From assembly GCA_964621785.1 (NCBI GenBank), contig CAZUPD010000008.1:55427-119426 (forward strand): a stretch of DNA of 64,000 nucleotides. Direction: 5' to 3'. The position numbers and the translations under genes were made by a program. Positions 16,841 to 25,264 of the stretch are shown piece after piece. A model generated the notes under the pieces. It was not told the origin of the DNA and ran no database searches. It was given only the letters and a program-made list of their open reading frames with translations. The first letter of the stretch is position 1. Every line of letters starts with the position of its first letter. Origin of the DNA: JACKDW01 sp964621785 (GTDB lineage: Bacteria > Myxococcota_A > Polyangia > Nannocystales > Nannocystaceae).

Positions 16841-18480
16841 ACAGAGGTGGAAGGCGGTTCGTCGGCGGAGTCGGCCGGGACTGTGAGTTCGGGGAAGTGT
16901 TTGAACAGCGATAAAACAGGTGTCAATACAACTTGTCCAAGGCCGCAAATACTGGTTTGGGCCATGGTGCTGTCGAGGTCGCGCAACAGCGGGAGATGAA
17001 TGTCGGTGCGATGCTTGTGGGTCTGCTCTAGCAGGGTCACGGCCTTGTGTGAACCGACCCGGCACGGCACGCACTTGCCACAGGATTCGTTGCGGAAAAA
17101 TCGGGTCAGGCTGATGCCGAGTGCCAACAGGTCCCGGCCTTCGCCGACCGCGACAAATCCCCCTGAGCCGAGGGTCGAACCGGCGTCGCGCATGTGGTCG
17201 AAGTCGAGGGGCGTCTGTGCCTTGGACCCGGGTAAAAAAGATGCAGATGCACCCCCGGGGAGAAAGGCGACCAGTTTACCGCCACCGGCCATACCCCCGG
17301 CTTTGGCGATCAGATCGTCGACCCGCAGGCCCATGGGAATTTCATAGACGCCCGGGGCTTCGACATCGCCGCTGACAGACATGAACTTGAGGCCAGCACA
17401 TCCATTGACCCCCTGTTCCTGCCACCAGGAGGCTCCTCGGGCACAGATCGCGGTCGCCATGGCGAGGGTTTCGACGTTGTTGATCACCGTCGGGCGTCCG
17501 TCGAGCCCTTCGATACCGGGGTAGGGCGGTTTGTTACGAGGTTCGCCACGGCGGTCTTCGAGGGCTTCGAGCAGGGCGGTCTCTTCGCCCATGATGTAGC
17601 CGCCAGGGGAGACAAAAATCTCGAGGGTGATCCCGAGTTGCTCGGCGACGTGGGTCGCCCGTTGTTGTTCGGCGGCGAGGACCTGACGCTCCTGTTCGTA
17701 CTCGTGGCGGATGTAGACGATGCAGTGATTTGCACCGACGACATGGGCTGCAATCAACATCCCTTCCCATACGAGGTGCGGGAGTTTGGCGAGGATTTCC
17801 CGATCTTTGAAAGTTCCGGGCTCGCTCTCGTCAGCGTTGCAGATCACGTATTTTCGCTCGCCCTGGGCGCGCAGGACAAAGCCCCACTTGGTCGCGGTCG
17901 GAAACCCGGCGCCACCCATTCCGCGGAGGCCGGCCTGCTTGAGCTGGTCGAGAACATATGCGGATGCATCTACATGCGGGCGTGCGGCCAGATCGAGCAC
18001 CGTCGCGTAGCGGTGGTCGGGAGAGCTGTAAGGATCGCATCTGTAACGCTTCGATCGATTGTCTTCTGTCTCTTGAGACTTGTTTTTTTGCAGCCCGGCG
18101 CGAAGACCCATTTCCCCCATGACGGGGCGGTGGTCGACGAGTGCCGCGGGAGCCCGTTCACAGCGCCCGAGGCAGGAGACCGTCACAACTTCGACGCGCT
18201 CACCGGTGGCGGTTTGGTGGGCGCGGGCGAGGTCGTCGGCCCGCACCCGCAACTGGCCGCAATCCTGCATCTCACAGCTGAGGTCCCGGCAGACTTCGAT
18301 GGTCCGAGCCGGTGGCGGCGTACGGCGGTAATGTGGATAAAACGAGGCTAGACCCTCAATTTTGTGCAACGGTTCACCGAGCTTGTGGGCCAGCGCGCGC
18401 AGGTCATCGGGGCGCAACCACCCGTGTGCGTGCATCAGTTCATGGAGCTCGGCGATGATGCGGGGAGGGTGATCGCGCAT
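16837..18480 (-). CDS. NuoE-NuoF-like fusion (NADH-binding iron-sulfur/flavin subunit, FdsGB-like)
   Basis: A 547-aa diaphorase-type subunit. Residues 1-115 are a thioredoxin-like [2Fe-2S] domain with Cys 64, 69, 103 and 107 in CRDLSC and CLGRC. Then comes the NuoF part: RGMGGAGFPTATKW (FMN/NAD), CNADESEPGTFKDRE, GYIMGEETALLEALE, INNVETLA, and a [4Fe-4S] site SCGKCVPCR plus a distal Cys in SICGLG. Fusions like this occur in NAD-dependent formate dehydrogenases and some hydrogenases. The molybdenum-cofactor genes behind it favour formate dehydrogenase, but no catalytic subunit is adjacent. Confidence 0.85.
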   Translation of the reverse strand: MRDHPPRIIAELHELMHAHGWLRPDDLRALAHKLGEPLHKIEGLASFYPHYRRTPPPARTIEVCRDLSCEMQDCGQLRVRADDLARAHQTATGERVEVVTVSCLGRCERAPAALVDHRPVMGEMGLRAGLQKNKSQETEDNRSKRYRCDPYSSPDHRYATVLDLAARPHVDASAYVLDQLKQAGLRGMGGAGFPTATKWGFVLRAQGERKYVICNADESEPGTFKDREILAKLPHLVWEGMLIAAHVVGANHCIVYIRHEYEQERQVLAAEQQRATHVAEQLGITLEIFVSPGGYIMGEETALLEALEDRRGEPRNKPPYPGIEGLDGRPTVINNVETLAMATAICARGASWWQEQGVNGCAGLKFMSVSGDVEAPGVYEIPMGLRVDDLIAKAGGMAGGGKLVAFLPGGASASFLPGSKAQTPLDFDHMRDAGSTLGSGGFVAVGEGRDLLALGISLTRFFRNESCGKCVPCRVGSHKAVTLLEQTHKHRTDIHLPLLRDLDSTMAQTSICGLGQVVLTPVLSLFKHFPELTVPADSADEPPSTSV

Positions 18481-18690
18481 GGCGGGATGCTACCAAGACC
18501 ATTGGGTTTTCTCATCCGCGTTCGGGTGACCGCTCTCGGTTCGAACGTGGTGGACGTTCGGGCGAACAAATGCCCGAAGGCCGCTAGATTCTGTGCGAAC
18601 ATTGTCAGACCCCAGTCGTCTGATGCGGAGTACGGCGCTTGAGATAGCGTCGTCTTGACATCGAACTTACTTGATTGCGAGAAGCTATCC

Positions 18691-19416
18691 ATGACAACCA
18701 ACTTGTTTTTACGCGGCCTACTCACGGCCACTCTAGTCGCCTGTGCGGCTTCGCTGTCTGCCTGCACTGTCGACGACGGTGGTGGCTCCGATACCGACAC
18801 AAACCCGACGACCGAGACCCCGACGACCGACACCCCGACCACCGAGACGGGTGAGACGGGCGAGACGGGCGAGACGGGCGAGACGGGTGAGACGGACGGG
18901 ACGACCGAGGGACCGACGACGGAAGACCCGACAACAGAAGACCCGACGACGGAAGATCCGACAACAGAAGATCCGACGACAGAAGACCCGACGACAGAAG
19001 ACCCGACGACAGAAGACCCGACGACAGAAGACCCGACGACGGAAGACCCGACGACGGAAGACCCGACGACGGAGGATCCGACAACCGGCAATCCAGGGAT
19101 GGGCTTCGAAGGCGCGATCTACCCCGACATCATTCAGATGCGTTGTAGCTGCCACGTCGGTGGTAGTTCCGGTGGGCTGGCGATGCCCAACGCACAAACG
19201 GCCTACGACAACCTCGTCGGGACGCCCGCAAACCAAGCCGACATGAACCGGATCGAACCCAATGATCCGAACAACAGCTACTTGTTCCACAAGATCTCAG
19301 GTACCCAAAACGACGTCGGTGGTTCGGGTGGTCTGATGCCGCAGGGTGGACCTCCGCTCAGTGCAGCCGACATGATGGCGATCGAGGACTGGATCAACGA
19401 CGGCGCTCCGTTCTAA
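18691..19416 (+). CDS. Surface lipoprotein with PTTED stalk and cytochrome-c-like domain bearing CXCH
   Basis: A 241-aa lipoprotein. Its signal peptide ends in the lipobox LSAC (about residues 26-29). A flexible acidic Thr-rich stalk follows (GET x5, PTTED x11), and then a domain of about 95 residues starting GMGFEGAIYPDIIQ. That domain resembles the small cytochrome-c-like domains of planctomycete and myxobacterial surface proteins (NSYLFHKISG, LSAADMMAIEDWI). The expected CXXCH is replaced by RCSCH, with only one residue between the cysteines, so heme attachment is uncertain. The start is ATG 18691; an upstream in-frame start at 18655 would spoil the signal peptide. Confidence 0.82.
   Translation: MTTNLFLRGLLTATLVACAASLSACTVDDGGGSDTDTNPTTETPTTDTPTTETGETGETGETGETGETDGTTEGPTTEDPTTEDPTTEDPTTEDPTTEDPTTEDPTTEDPTTEDPTTEDPTTEDPTTEDPTTGNPGMGFEGAIYPDIIQMRCSCHVGGSSGGLAMPNAQTAYDNLVGTPANQADMNRIEPNDPNNSYLFHKISGTQNDVGGSGGLMPQGGPPLSAADMMAIEDWINDGAPF
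18913..19077 (+). repeat. 15-bp coding tandem repeat, 11 copies (PTTED)
   Basis: Eleven consecutive 15-bp units of the form CCGACGACRGAAGAY encode Pro-Thr-Thr-Glu-Asp within the lipoprotein stalk, followed by a degenerate PTTGN unit. Near-identical nucleotides suggest recent slippage, so copy number probably varies between strains. Confidence 0.9.
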
Positions 19417-19440
19417 GCGACGGATTTGTTGTGTGTACAA

Positions 19441-19463
19441 AGCCCGCCACTCGGTGGGCTTTT
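19441..19463 (+). terminator. Rho-independent terminator
   Basis: AGCCCGCC-ACTC-GGTGGGCT makes an 8-bp stem (one G-U pair) followed by TTT. It is 24 nt after the stop of the cytochrome-like lipoprotein gene. The following gene is convergent. Confidence 0.75.
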
Positions 19464-19517
19464 GTCGAAAACGAGACAATCGCGGGGACAACGATCGGTG
19501 TACAAGCAATGACTGAA

Positions 19518-20057
19518 CTACTGTCCGGCTCGACCCGGTAGCCTCGCCGTTTTCGGTGTCGAGGGCTGGGCGGGCTGAGCTGCCGCCTTCGGGTTTGCCT
19601 CGGTCGAATCATCGACCATGGTTTCAGCTCGCGCAGGTTCTGTTTCGTGCTCAGATCGTTGTGACGCAGGAGTCGGTTGGATCGGTTGATCCGGTTGAGG
19701 CTTGTGCTCGGGTAATGGCGTCTCACGTTCGCGTCGCTGGTCGTCAGAGTTCGAGGGTCTGCCCTGGCGATCGGCATGGGTCGCCACGTTCGGGCCCTGG
19801 CCGCGGGTGGCGTGGAGCCGGGGCGAGCGTTTGGTCGGTGCCTCGACATACTCCCCGATCATGCGTTGCTTCGCCTCGTCGAGCACGGGGTCGAGACGCG
19901 TCTTGGCCCCGTTGACGAGGCCCTTGGCCTCGGGTGTGTCGCCGATCCGCTCGAGGTGTTCGGCGACCGTCGAACCGCCGATCCGGTAGGTGAATGTCCA
20001 CCAGACCAACGCAACCAAGACGACTAGGCTGATGAGCGTGCGAATGGTGCGAAACAC
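19518..20057 (-). CDS. Membrane-anchored protein with disordered tail, unknown function
   Basis: A 179-aa protein not recognised as any family. One hydrophobic segment (about residues 7-24, LISLVVLVALVWWTF) is followed by a charged region (HLERIGDTPEAKGLVNGAKTRLD) and then about 100 residues rich in Pro, Gln, Glu, Thr and Ala that look disordered. It is probably an inner-membrane protein with the bulk outside. The start is a GTG at 20057. Gene reality rests on the frame, the clear N-terminal membrane segment and the divergent position relative to the TonB-type receptor gene. Confidence 0.6.
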   Translation of the reverse strand: MFRTIRTLISLVVLVALVWWTFTYRIGGSTVAEHLERIGDTPEAKGLVNGAKTRLDPVLDEAKQRMIGEYVEAPTKRSPRLHATRGQGPNVATHADRQGRPSNSDDQRRERETPLPEHKPQPDQPIQPTPASQRSEHETEPARAETMVDDSTEANPKAAAQPAQPSTPKTARLPGRAGQ

Positions 20058-20212
20058 AGTGGCCGAGGATCGCCGTCAGGTGCGGATCTGGCAACTTTTC
20101 GGCTGTTTGTCGAGATGTGTGGTCGCGCGACCGCATGCACCGTCGCAAAACAGTGTCGCACAGGTGCAGCTCGACATTCGAGGTGCTCGGACAAACATCG
20201 TATGCTCGCGGG

Positions 20213-22693
20213 GTGCATGGCCTGCCAGCACTCGGGGTCGCTTGGTGGCTGGCCCTCACCGTCGCGCCTGCCGAGTCGCAGGAACCCCCCCGACACAACC
20301 AGCGTCTCCCGGCGGCCCCCGAAGATGGCGGTCCTCCGTTTGGGGTTGAGGACGGAGCGGGTGCGGGGGGGGAAATAAATGCTCATACACTTAAACCCGA
20401 TGTCAAACCGCTGGCAGATCGTTCGCGTCTGCGCGGGCAGGTCCTCGTTTATGGCAGTCGCGATCCGATTCCCGATGCCCGGGTCATCGCCGACGACGGC
20501 ACCGTGACCGAAGTTGATCTCGAAGGTCGGTTCACCCTCTGGTTGCGTCCGGGAGATCACTCCCTGATCCTGCGTGCTCCTGGCTATGAAGACATGGTCG
20601 TTCGGCCAGAAATTAAGGGGGGCGAAGACCTCGAGTTCGAATACCGGATGGGGGCCGAAGTTACGGGAAGTCGCTACCGGACGGTGGTGCGACAAGATCG
20701 CGAAGTCGCGGTGTCGGCGACGACCCTGCGCGATGACGAGGTCCATGCGCTGCCCGGAAGTGCCGGCGATCCGTTTCGTGTGGTCAAAAGTCTCCCGGGC
20801 GCCGCCCAGCTCGCAGGGTTTCTCCCCTACGTGGTTGTGCGGGGGGCTGCCCCGGGCAACACCGGTTATTTCCTCGACGGCGTACGGGTGCCGATCCTCT
20901 TTCATATCGCAGTTGGTCCTTCGGTCATCCACCCCTACATGATCGATTCGGTCGACTTCTATCCCGGCGGTGCGCCGGTCCGTCTCGGGCGGCACACATC
21001 CGGCATGATCGAGGGTCGGACGCGACCGGGTCGCCGCGACCGGGTGCGTGGGCAATTCGATATCCGCCTGACCGATGCCGGTGGGTTGGTCGAAGTGCCG
21101 ATCAACCGCCGCCGCGACCGGGCGTGTGAGCGCGAATTGCGTGGGGCACGCAAACGCGGTGAGAAGTCCAAAAAGACCTGTCCCAGGGGACCTGCTCGGG
21201 GATCCCTGACCCTGGCCGGACGCTACAGTTACACCGGGGCTTTGCTGACGCTGCTGCAGTCGGCCGCCAAGATCTCGTTTTGGGATTATCAGCTGCGGCT
21301 CGACCACAAGCTGGGAGCTCGGGCCAACTACACGGCGCTGGCCTACGGGAGTTTTGATGAGATCGGGCTGAAAGGCGAAGATGTTCCCCTGACCAGGTTT
21401 GAGTTCTACCGCCTGCAGCAGCGCATCGAGCAGCGTCTGCGTTCGGACGGTACAGCCAACTACAGTCTCGCCCTCGGTTATGAGCGCAGTGGGGTCACGG
21501 ATATCAAAGCGGGGGAATGGCGGATCGCTCCGCGGATCGATATTCGGCGACCTTTGGGGCGCGAGCCGGGCTTGCAACTCGGGGTCGGCCTCGATCAAGA
21601 ATTTCAGATCTTCCGCTCCGATGTTCCGAGTGATCTCACGGACCCGACGTTCTTTGAAAGCCTGACGTCGATTCTCGGAAGTCGGTTTGTCTCCGCAACT
21701 GGCGCATATGCCGAGCTCCTATGGGATCGCAATCGTTTCGAGGTGCGGCCTGGGATTCGCACAGATATTTATGTTCAGGTCGGCGCCTCGTCCGTGTTGC
21801 CAACTGCCCGATCGACCACCTACGCCATTGGCGCAGATCCGAGGTTGTTGTTGCGCGAACGCCTCAATGATCGCTGGACGTTGAGACAGAACATCGGCCT
21901 CTACCACCAGCCACCGAGTTTGCCGATCCCCCTGCCGGGGATTGAGAGTTTTGGGTTTGAGCGGGGATTGCAGCGCAACTTCCAGGGGAGTGTCGGCTAC
22001 GAATTCGTCATCGCCAACACGCTGCGCCTGACCCAGGATGCATATGTTGGTCGTCTAACAAATTTACAGGACTATGATCTTGCGACAGCAATCGAAGGAC
22101 AGGTTGCAGAGATTGAAGATCTTGTAATCCAGACTACAGGATTTTCATATGGTCTTGAGACCATGCTGAAGTTGGAGCCGCAACTTCGGGCATATGGGTG
22201 GGCGGCGTATACACTTTCGAGGTCGCAACGCAACTACTCCCACGGCGGGCAAGCACCGTCCGAGTGGGACCAGACGCATATTTTAAACATCGTTTTGGGT
22301 TATCGATTGTCGAGTAAGTGGAACTTGGGGGGACGCTTCCATGTCAACACAGGGCGTCCGTATACGCCGGTCATTGGTGATCAAAGCTATTCGGACGCAC
22401 TTGCCAGCAGCCGTAACTCGCAGCGCTTACCAGGTTTTCTGCAGATGGACCTGCGAGTTGAAAGGAACTGGAGGTTCCGTACATGGGCGCTGCAGTTCGT
22501 ACTCGATATCATCAACGCCACCTACTCGCGGGAAGTACTCGCATGTACGGCTTCCGACGCCAGTACGATGGGTCCTGATGCAGTGACAATGTCCGATGCG
22601 ACCGGTGTGATGACCCTGTACAGCCCGCCGGGATGCAATGCGCAGGGCCTGCGGTATGTGTTGCCATCGGTGGGGCTTCGCGGGGTATTTTGA
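20213..22693 (+). CDS. TonB-dependent receptor-like outer membrane protein with carboxypeptidase-like domain
   Basis: A large outer-membrane beta-barrel protein of about 826 aa. A signal-like segment (VAWWLALTVAPAESQ) follows the chosen GTG start at 20213; the frame is open back to 20117. Next comes a carboxypeptidase-regulatory-like domain (RGQVLVYGSRDPIPDARVIA), then a plug (VKSLPGAAQLAGFLPYVVVRGAAPGNTG, YFLDGVRVP), then barrel strands ending LPSVGLRGVF. A basic Arg/Lys insertion sits near 330-360 of the long frame. About 22040-22160 is visibly less GC-rich than its surroundings. The substrate is unknown; no transport partner is adjacent. Confidence 0.83.
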   Translation: MHGLPALGVAWWLALTVAPAESQEPPRHNQRLPAAPEDGGPPFGVEDGAGAGGEINAHTLKPDVKPLADRSRLRGQVLVYGSRDPIPDARVIADDGTVTEVDLEGRFTLWLRPGDHSLILRAPGYEDMVVRPEIKGGEDLEFEYRMGAEVTGSRYRTVVRQDREVAVSATTLRDDEVHALPGSAGDPFRVVKSLPGAAQLAGFLPYVVVRGAAPGNTGYFLDGVRVPILFHIAVGPSVIHPYMIDSVDFYPGGAPVRLGRHTSGMIEGRTRPGRRDRVRGQFDIRLTDAGGLVEVPINRRRDRACERELRGARKRGEKSKKTCPRGPARGSLTLAGRYSYTGALLTLLQSAAKISFWDYQLRLDHKLGARANYTALAYGSFDEIGLKGEDVPLTRFEFYRLQQRIEQRLRSDGTANYSLALGYERSGVTDIKAGEWRIAPRIDIRRPLGREPGLQLGVGLDQEFQIFRSDVPSDLTDPTFFESLTSILGSRFVSATGAYAELLWDRNRFEVRPGIRTDIYVQVGASSVLPTARSTTYAIGADPRLLLRERLNDRWTLRQNIGLYHQPPSLPIPLPGIESFGFERGLQRNFQGSVGYEFVIANTLRLTQDAYVGRLTNLQDYDLATAIEGQVAEIEDLVIQTTGFSYGLETMLKLEPQLRAYGWAAYTLSRSQRNYSHGGQAPSEWDQTHILNIVLGYRLSSKWNLGGRFHVNTGRPYTPVIGDQSYSDALASSRNSQRLPGFLQMDLRVERNWRFRTWALQFVLDIINATYSREVLACTASDASTMGPDAVTMSDATGVMTLYSPPGCNAQGLRYVLPSVGLRGVF

Positions 22694-22835
22694 AACAGAG
22701 GTGAGGGCCAAAGGCCCCATCAATGATGCTTGCGTATCCAATTAACTTTCGAGTATAGAAAACCAGCAGCGGGGTCCCCCCTTCCGATCAGTATCGGACC
22801 AGTCCCCAAAGACATCTCGCTGAGGAGTCCACTCG

Positions 22836-23216
22836 ATGAATGAAGTAGCACAGGAGATCGGTCGTAAAATCAGGCTTTGGCGTCAGGCTACCCCGCCGCC
22901 TAAGAACCGTCGCAAACGCCGTGGTGAAGCCGGCTGGCGGCCACACATGACGATCGAAGAATTGGCCAAGGCAACCGGCCTGACTGTCACCACAGTCAAC
23001 AAGCTCGAGCTCGGATACAAGTCCCCACGGGTCGAATCCCTGCTGTCGCTGGCCAGTGCGTTTGGCTGCGATCCAAATGAATTGTTGCCGCGTGCCCGTG
23101 GGCGCAGTTCGGCCAAGTCGGAGTTGATCGAGGAGCTGCACGCCGTCGCATCCCAGATGCCGGTCAAGCACCTGCGTGAGCTCGTCAAGAACGCCCGCAA
23201 GATCGAGAAGCGCTAA
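22836..23216 (+). CDS. XRE-family helix-turn-helix regulator with basic insertion
   Basis: A 126-aa DNA-binding protein. After the first helix (EIGRKIRLWRQ) there is an unusual insertion of about 20 residues rich in Pro, Lys and Arg (PPPKNRRKRRGEAG). The helix-turn-helix then resumes with MTIEELAKATGLTVTTVNKLE and YKSPRVESLLSLASAF. The C-terminus is helical and basic (VKNARKIEKR). ATG 22836 is preceded by GAGGAG at about 9 nt. It is a single gene with its own terminator. No target can be named. Confidence 0.82.
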   Translation: MNEVAQEIGRKIRLWRQATPPPKNRRKRRGEAGWRPHMTIEELAKATGLTVTTVNKLELGYKSPRVESLLSLASAFGCDPNELLPRARGRSSAKSELIEELHAVASQMPVKHLRELVKNARKIEKR

Positions 23217-23240
23217 GCTTCAAATCCGTCCGATTTGAGT

Positions 23241-23266
23241 ATGCACCGACCTGTGTGTCGGTGCAT
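23241..23266 (+). terminator. Hairpin downstream of the XRE gene
   Basis: ATGCACCGAC-CTGTGT-GTCGGTGCAT is a perfect 10-bp stem, followed by GTTTAATT. It lies 24 nt after the stop and is likely a terminator. A small AAATC/GATTT hairpin precedes it. Confidence 0.7.
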
Positions 23267-23355
23267 GTTTAATTCTACAGGTCAAAAATCGCTGCACACT
23301 CAAGAAGCATCGAATCTTGAAGCGAGATTGATGTGCTTACAACGAATGCGACGCC

Positions 23356-24504
23356 CTAGTTCCCGTAGGCCTTGATCGCCGCGCGGTAGGTCGCGTCGCT
23401 AGCTGGTTTGAGCGAGCGAATCCCGGCCTGCTCACAGGCTGCTTTGCCCGGTCCGCTGCAGACCTTGCCGAGGTTGGACTTGAAGCGCTGGCGGGTGGCC
23501 GACTTGGCGCTTCCAAAGGCGACGACAGCCATCGCCGGCATCGCCTTGGAACTCCATACGACCTTGAGTTTGTCGCCTCCGTCGACGCTGCTCAGGTCGG
23601 CTTTTTGGGCGTCGTCGACCAGGGCACAGGCGGCCTCGCCGTTGATGACCTTTTTGAGGGTCTGGACCGGACGCCGGGTCTTTTCGACGGTGAAGTCCGC
23701 CAATTTGAATGCCCCGGCCGCAACCACCCCCTCGATCAACTTGGTGTCGTCGAGGTGATTGCTCGCCAGCTTCTTGCCCTTGCATCCGGCGAGATTCGTT
23801 GCATCTGCACTGATGATAAAATACTGCTGACCGCCGGCTGCTTTGACATCGGCTCGGCCGACGACCGAGAGCTTGTGGGACTTGCGAAGGGCCAAAAATC
23901 CGCCGAGGGACAGGATGCCGAACTGGGGTCGCTGACCACTGATATAGGATTCGGCCTGCTCCCGGCGTGTGGTGTACTTGCCACCGGATGTCTCCCAGTT
24001 GTTGACATCACCGGTGCGGTTGACGAGTTCGTCGACATAGCGCTGGGCTTGGGCCGCACTCCCGACTCCGTTCTCCCGCAGGATCACGACGTTCACCGGG
24101 CCGGCGATCGGAGCATTGTCATCGACGTTTGGTTTCGGGTTCTGGCCACCGGTCGTCGGGGTTTTGCTGTCACCCCCGGTGGTTGTGGCATCCGCTGCCG
24201 TCGTTTCATCCGCGGTTTCACTGGTCGCGGCTTCATCCGTGTCGGGTTCGCCAGTGGTCGAAGCCCCAGTGGTCGGATCTGCAGTGGTCGGATCCTCAGT
24301 GGTTGCGCCGTCCGAGCTGGGACCGATGGTCGCAGGACCTGTGGTCGCCGACGCATCGGGAGTTTGGGGCGCTTTGGCAGCCGCGTCTGCAACCGCCGGT
24401 TTGGAAGCCGGCGTATCAGAGCCACAGGCACCCGAAAAAAGCCCGAGAAGTGAAACAAAAAGGGAGATAGACACGGTTGGCCTGGTTCGCGCGATCGACA
24501 TCAT
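23356..24504 (-). CDS. PhnD-like periplasmic binding lipoprotein
   Basis: A 382-aa lipoprotein with a signal peptide ending in the lipobox FSGAC. A long Thr/Asp/Glu/Gly/Ala-rich linker follows (about residues 35-125). The rest is a substrate-binding domain of the PhnD/phosphonate type: VNVVILRENGVGS, ESYISGQRPQFGILSL, GCKGKKLASNHLDD, and VINGEAACALVDDAQ, where such proteins read out a ligand-gated lobe. No ABC permease or ATPase is adjacent, so it may be a sensor or a stand-alone binding protein. The start is one of two consecutive ATGs at 24504/24501; the upstream frame to 24660 is dropped because it has no signal sequence. Confidence 0.78.
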   Translation of the reverse strand: MMSIARTRPTVSISLFVSLLGLFSGACGSDTPASKPAVADAAAKAPQTPDASATTGPATIGPSSDGATTEDPTTADPTTGASTTGEPDTDEAATSETADETTAADATTTGGDSKTPTTGGQNPKPNVDDNAPIAGPVNVVILRENGVGSAAQAQRYVDELVNRTGDVNNWETSGGKYTTRREQAESYISGQRPQFGILSLGGFLALRKSHKLSVVGRADVKAAGGQQYFIISADATNLAGCKGKKLASNHLDDTKLIEGVVAAGAFKLADFTVEKTRRPVQTLKKVINGEAACALVDDAQKADLSSVDGGDKLKVVWSSKAMPAMAVVAFGSAKSATRQRFKSNLGKVCSGPGKAACEQAGIRSLKPASDATYRAAIKAYGN

Positions 24505-24644
24505 GGACGCTCGACGGCCTTCGTAACACACAAGCGTGAAACCACGAACTCTCGCAAGAATCTCGGGTGGCGCGGCTGCCCGCGCGGCTCGGCTGCAACA
24601 AATCGCCGCATCCCGTGGCATTTTGTCGACGTACACTTTGACCG

Positions 24645-25235
24645 ATGGCTGGCGCGACAACAGTTTATGACGAACGTATGAGCCTCTTCGATGCGCGAAA
24701 GCGTTACTTCGAAGACAATCAATTCGGCGACGATGGGGGGTACAGCAAGAAATGGGTGGAGCTCAAGCTCGGGCCGATTCCGTTTGCCATCCCCAATACC
24801 CCTTCGCGGGTGCGAGCGGTGCGGTACCACGATCTGCATCATATTGTGACCGGGTATCAGACCGATTGGATCGGTGAGTTCGAGATCAGTGCGTGGGAAG
24901 TTGCGACCTCGTGTCGGGATTTTGTCGCCGCCTGGCTCCTCAATCTCAACGGGCTCGCGGCGGGGATGCTGGTCGCCCCGCGACGGGTGGGCCGGGCATT
25001 TCTCCGCGGGCGTCATTCCAAAAATCTCTATCCCGAAGTGTTTGACGACGCCCTGCTAGCGACCAAACTCGGGGACATGCGGCGACAGCTGGGACTGTTG
25101 GCACCAAGGCCGCCGAGTGCGGGCGATGTGCTGGCCCTGCTGGGGTGGATCGGGGTCGCATTTTGTGTGCTTCTCGTTGAGCTGGCGATGCTCCTCGGTC
25201 CAGTTGTATTTGCATTTTTCGTATTGTGGCCCTAG
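24645..25235 (+). CDS. Coq4-like protein with C-terminal membrane helices
   Basis: A 196-aa protein containing an exact HDxxHx11E motif: HDLHH, eleven residues, then E (about residues 62-78). This is the metal-site signature of the Coq4 family, which in eukaryotes organises the ubiquinone synthesis complex and acts in a C1 decarboxylation/hydroxylation step. The length before the motif and the ISAWEVA continuation also fit. Two hydrophobic segments (about 158-193) anchor the C-terminus. Because the window encodes a menaquinone pathway, its role here is unclear. It diverges from the binding lipoprotein and converges on a sensor kinase. Confidence 0.7.
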   Translation: MAGATTVYDERMSLFDARKRYFEDNQFGDDGGYSKKWVELKLGPIPFAIPNTPSRVRAVRYHDLHHIVTGYQTDWIGEFEISAWEVATSCRDFVAAWLLNLNGLAAGMLVAPRRVGRAFLRGRHSKNLYPEVFDDALLATKLGDMRRQLGLLAPRPPSAGDVLALLGWIGVAFCVLLVELAMLLGPVVFAFFVLWP

Positions 25236-25264
25236 GTGCCTGGGCCGAATCAATGTAGAAACAT

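Noticed and set aside
18722..19290. Minus-strand frames full of SSV or RRRVF repeats
   Set aside because: They are the reverse reading of the PTTED tandem repeat in the lipoprotein gene.
20024..21598. 524-codon minus-strand open frame
   Set aside because: Antisense to the TonB-type receptor, with low-quality composition and no recognisable motif.
22705..22718. GGGCC-AAA-GGCCC hairpin after the TonB-type receptor gene
   Set aside because: Stem of five base pairs with no following T-tract; too weak to call a terminator.
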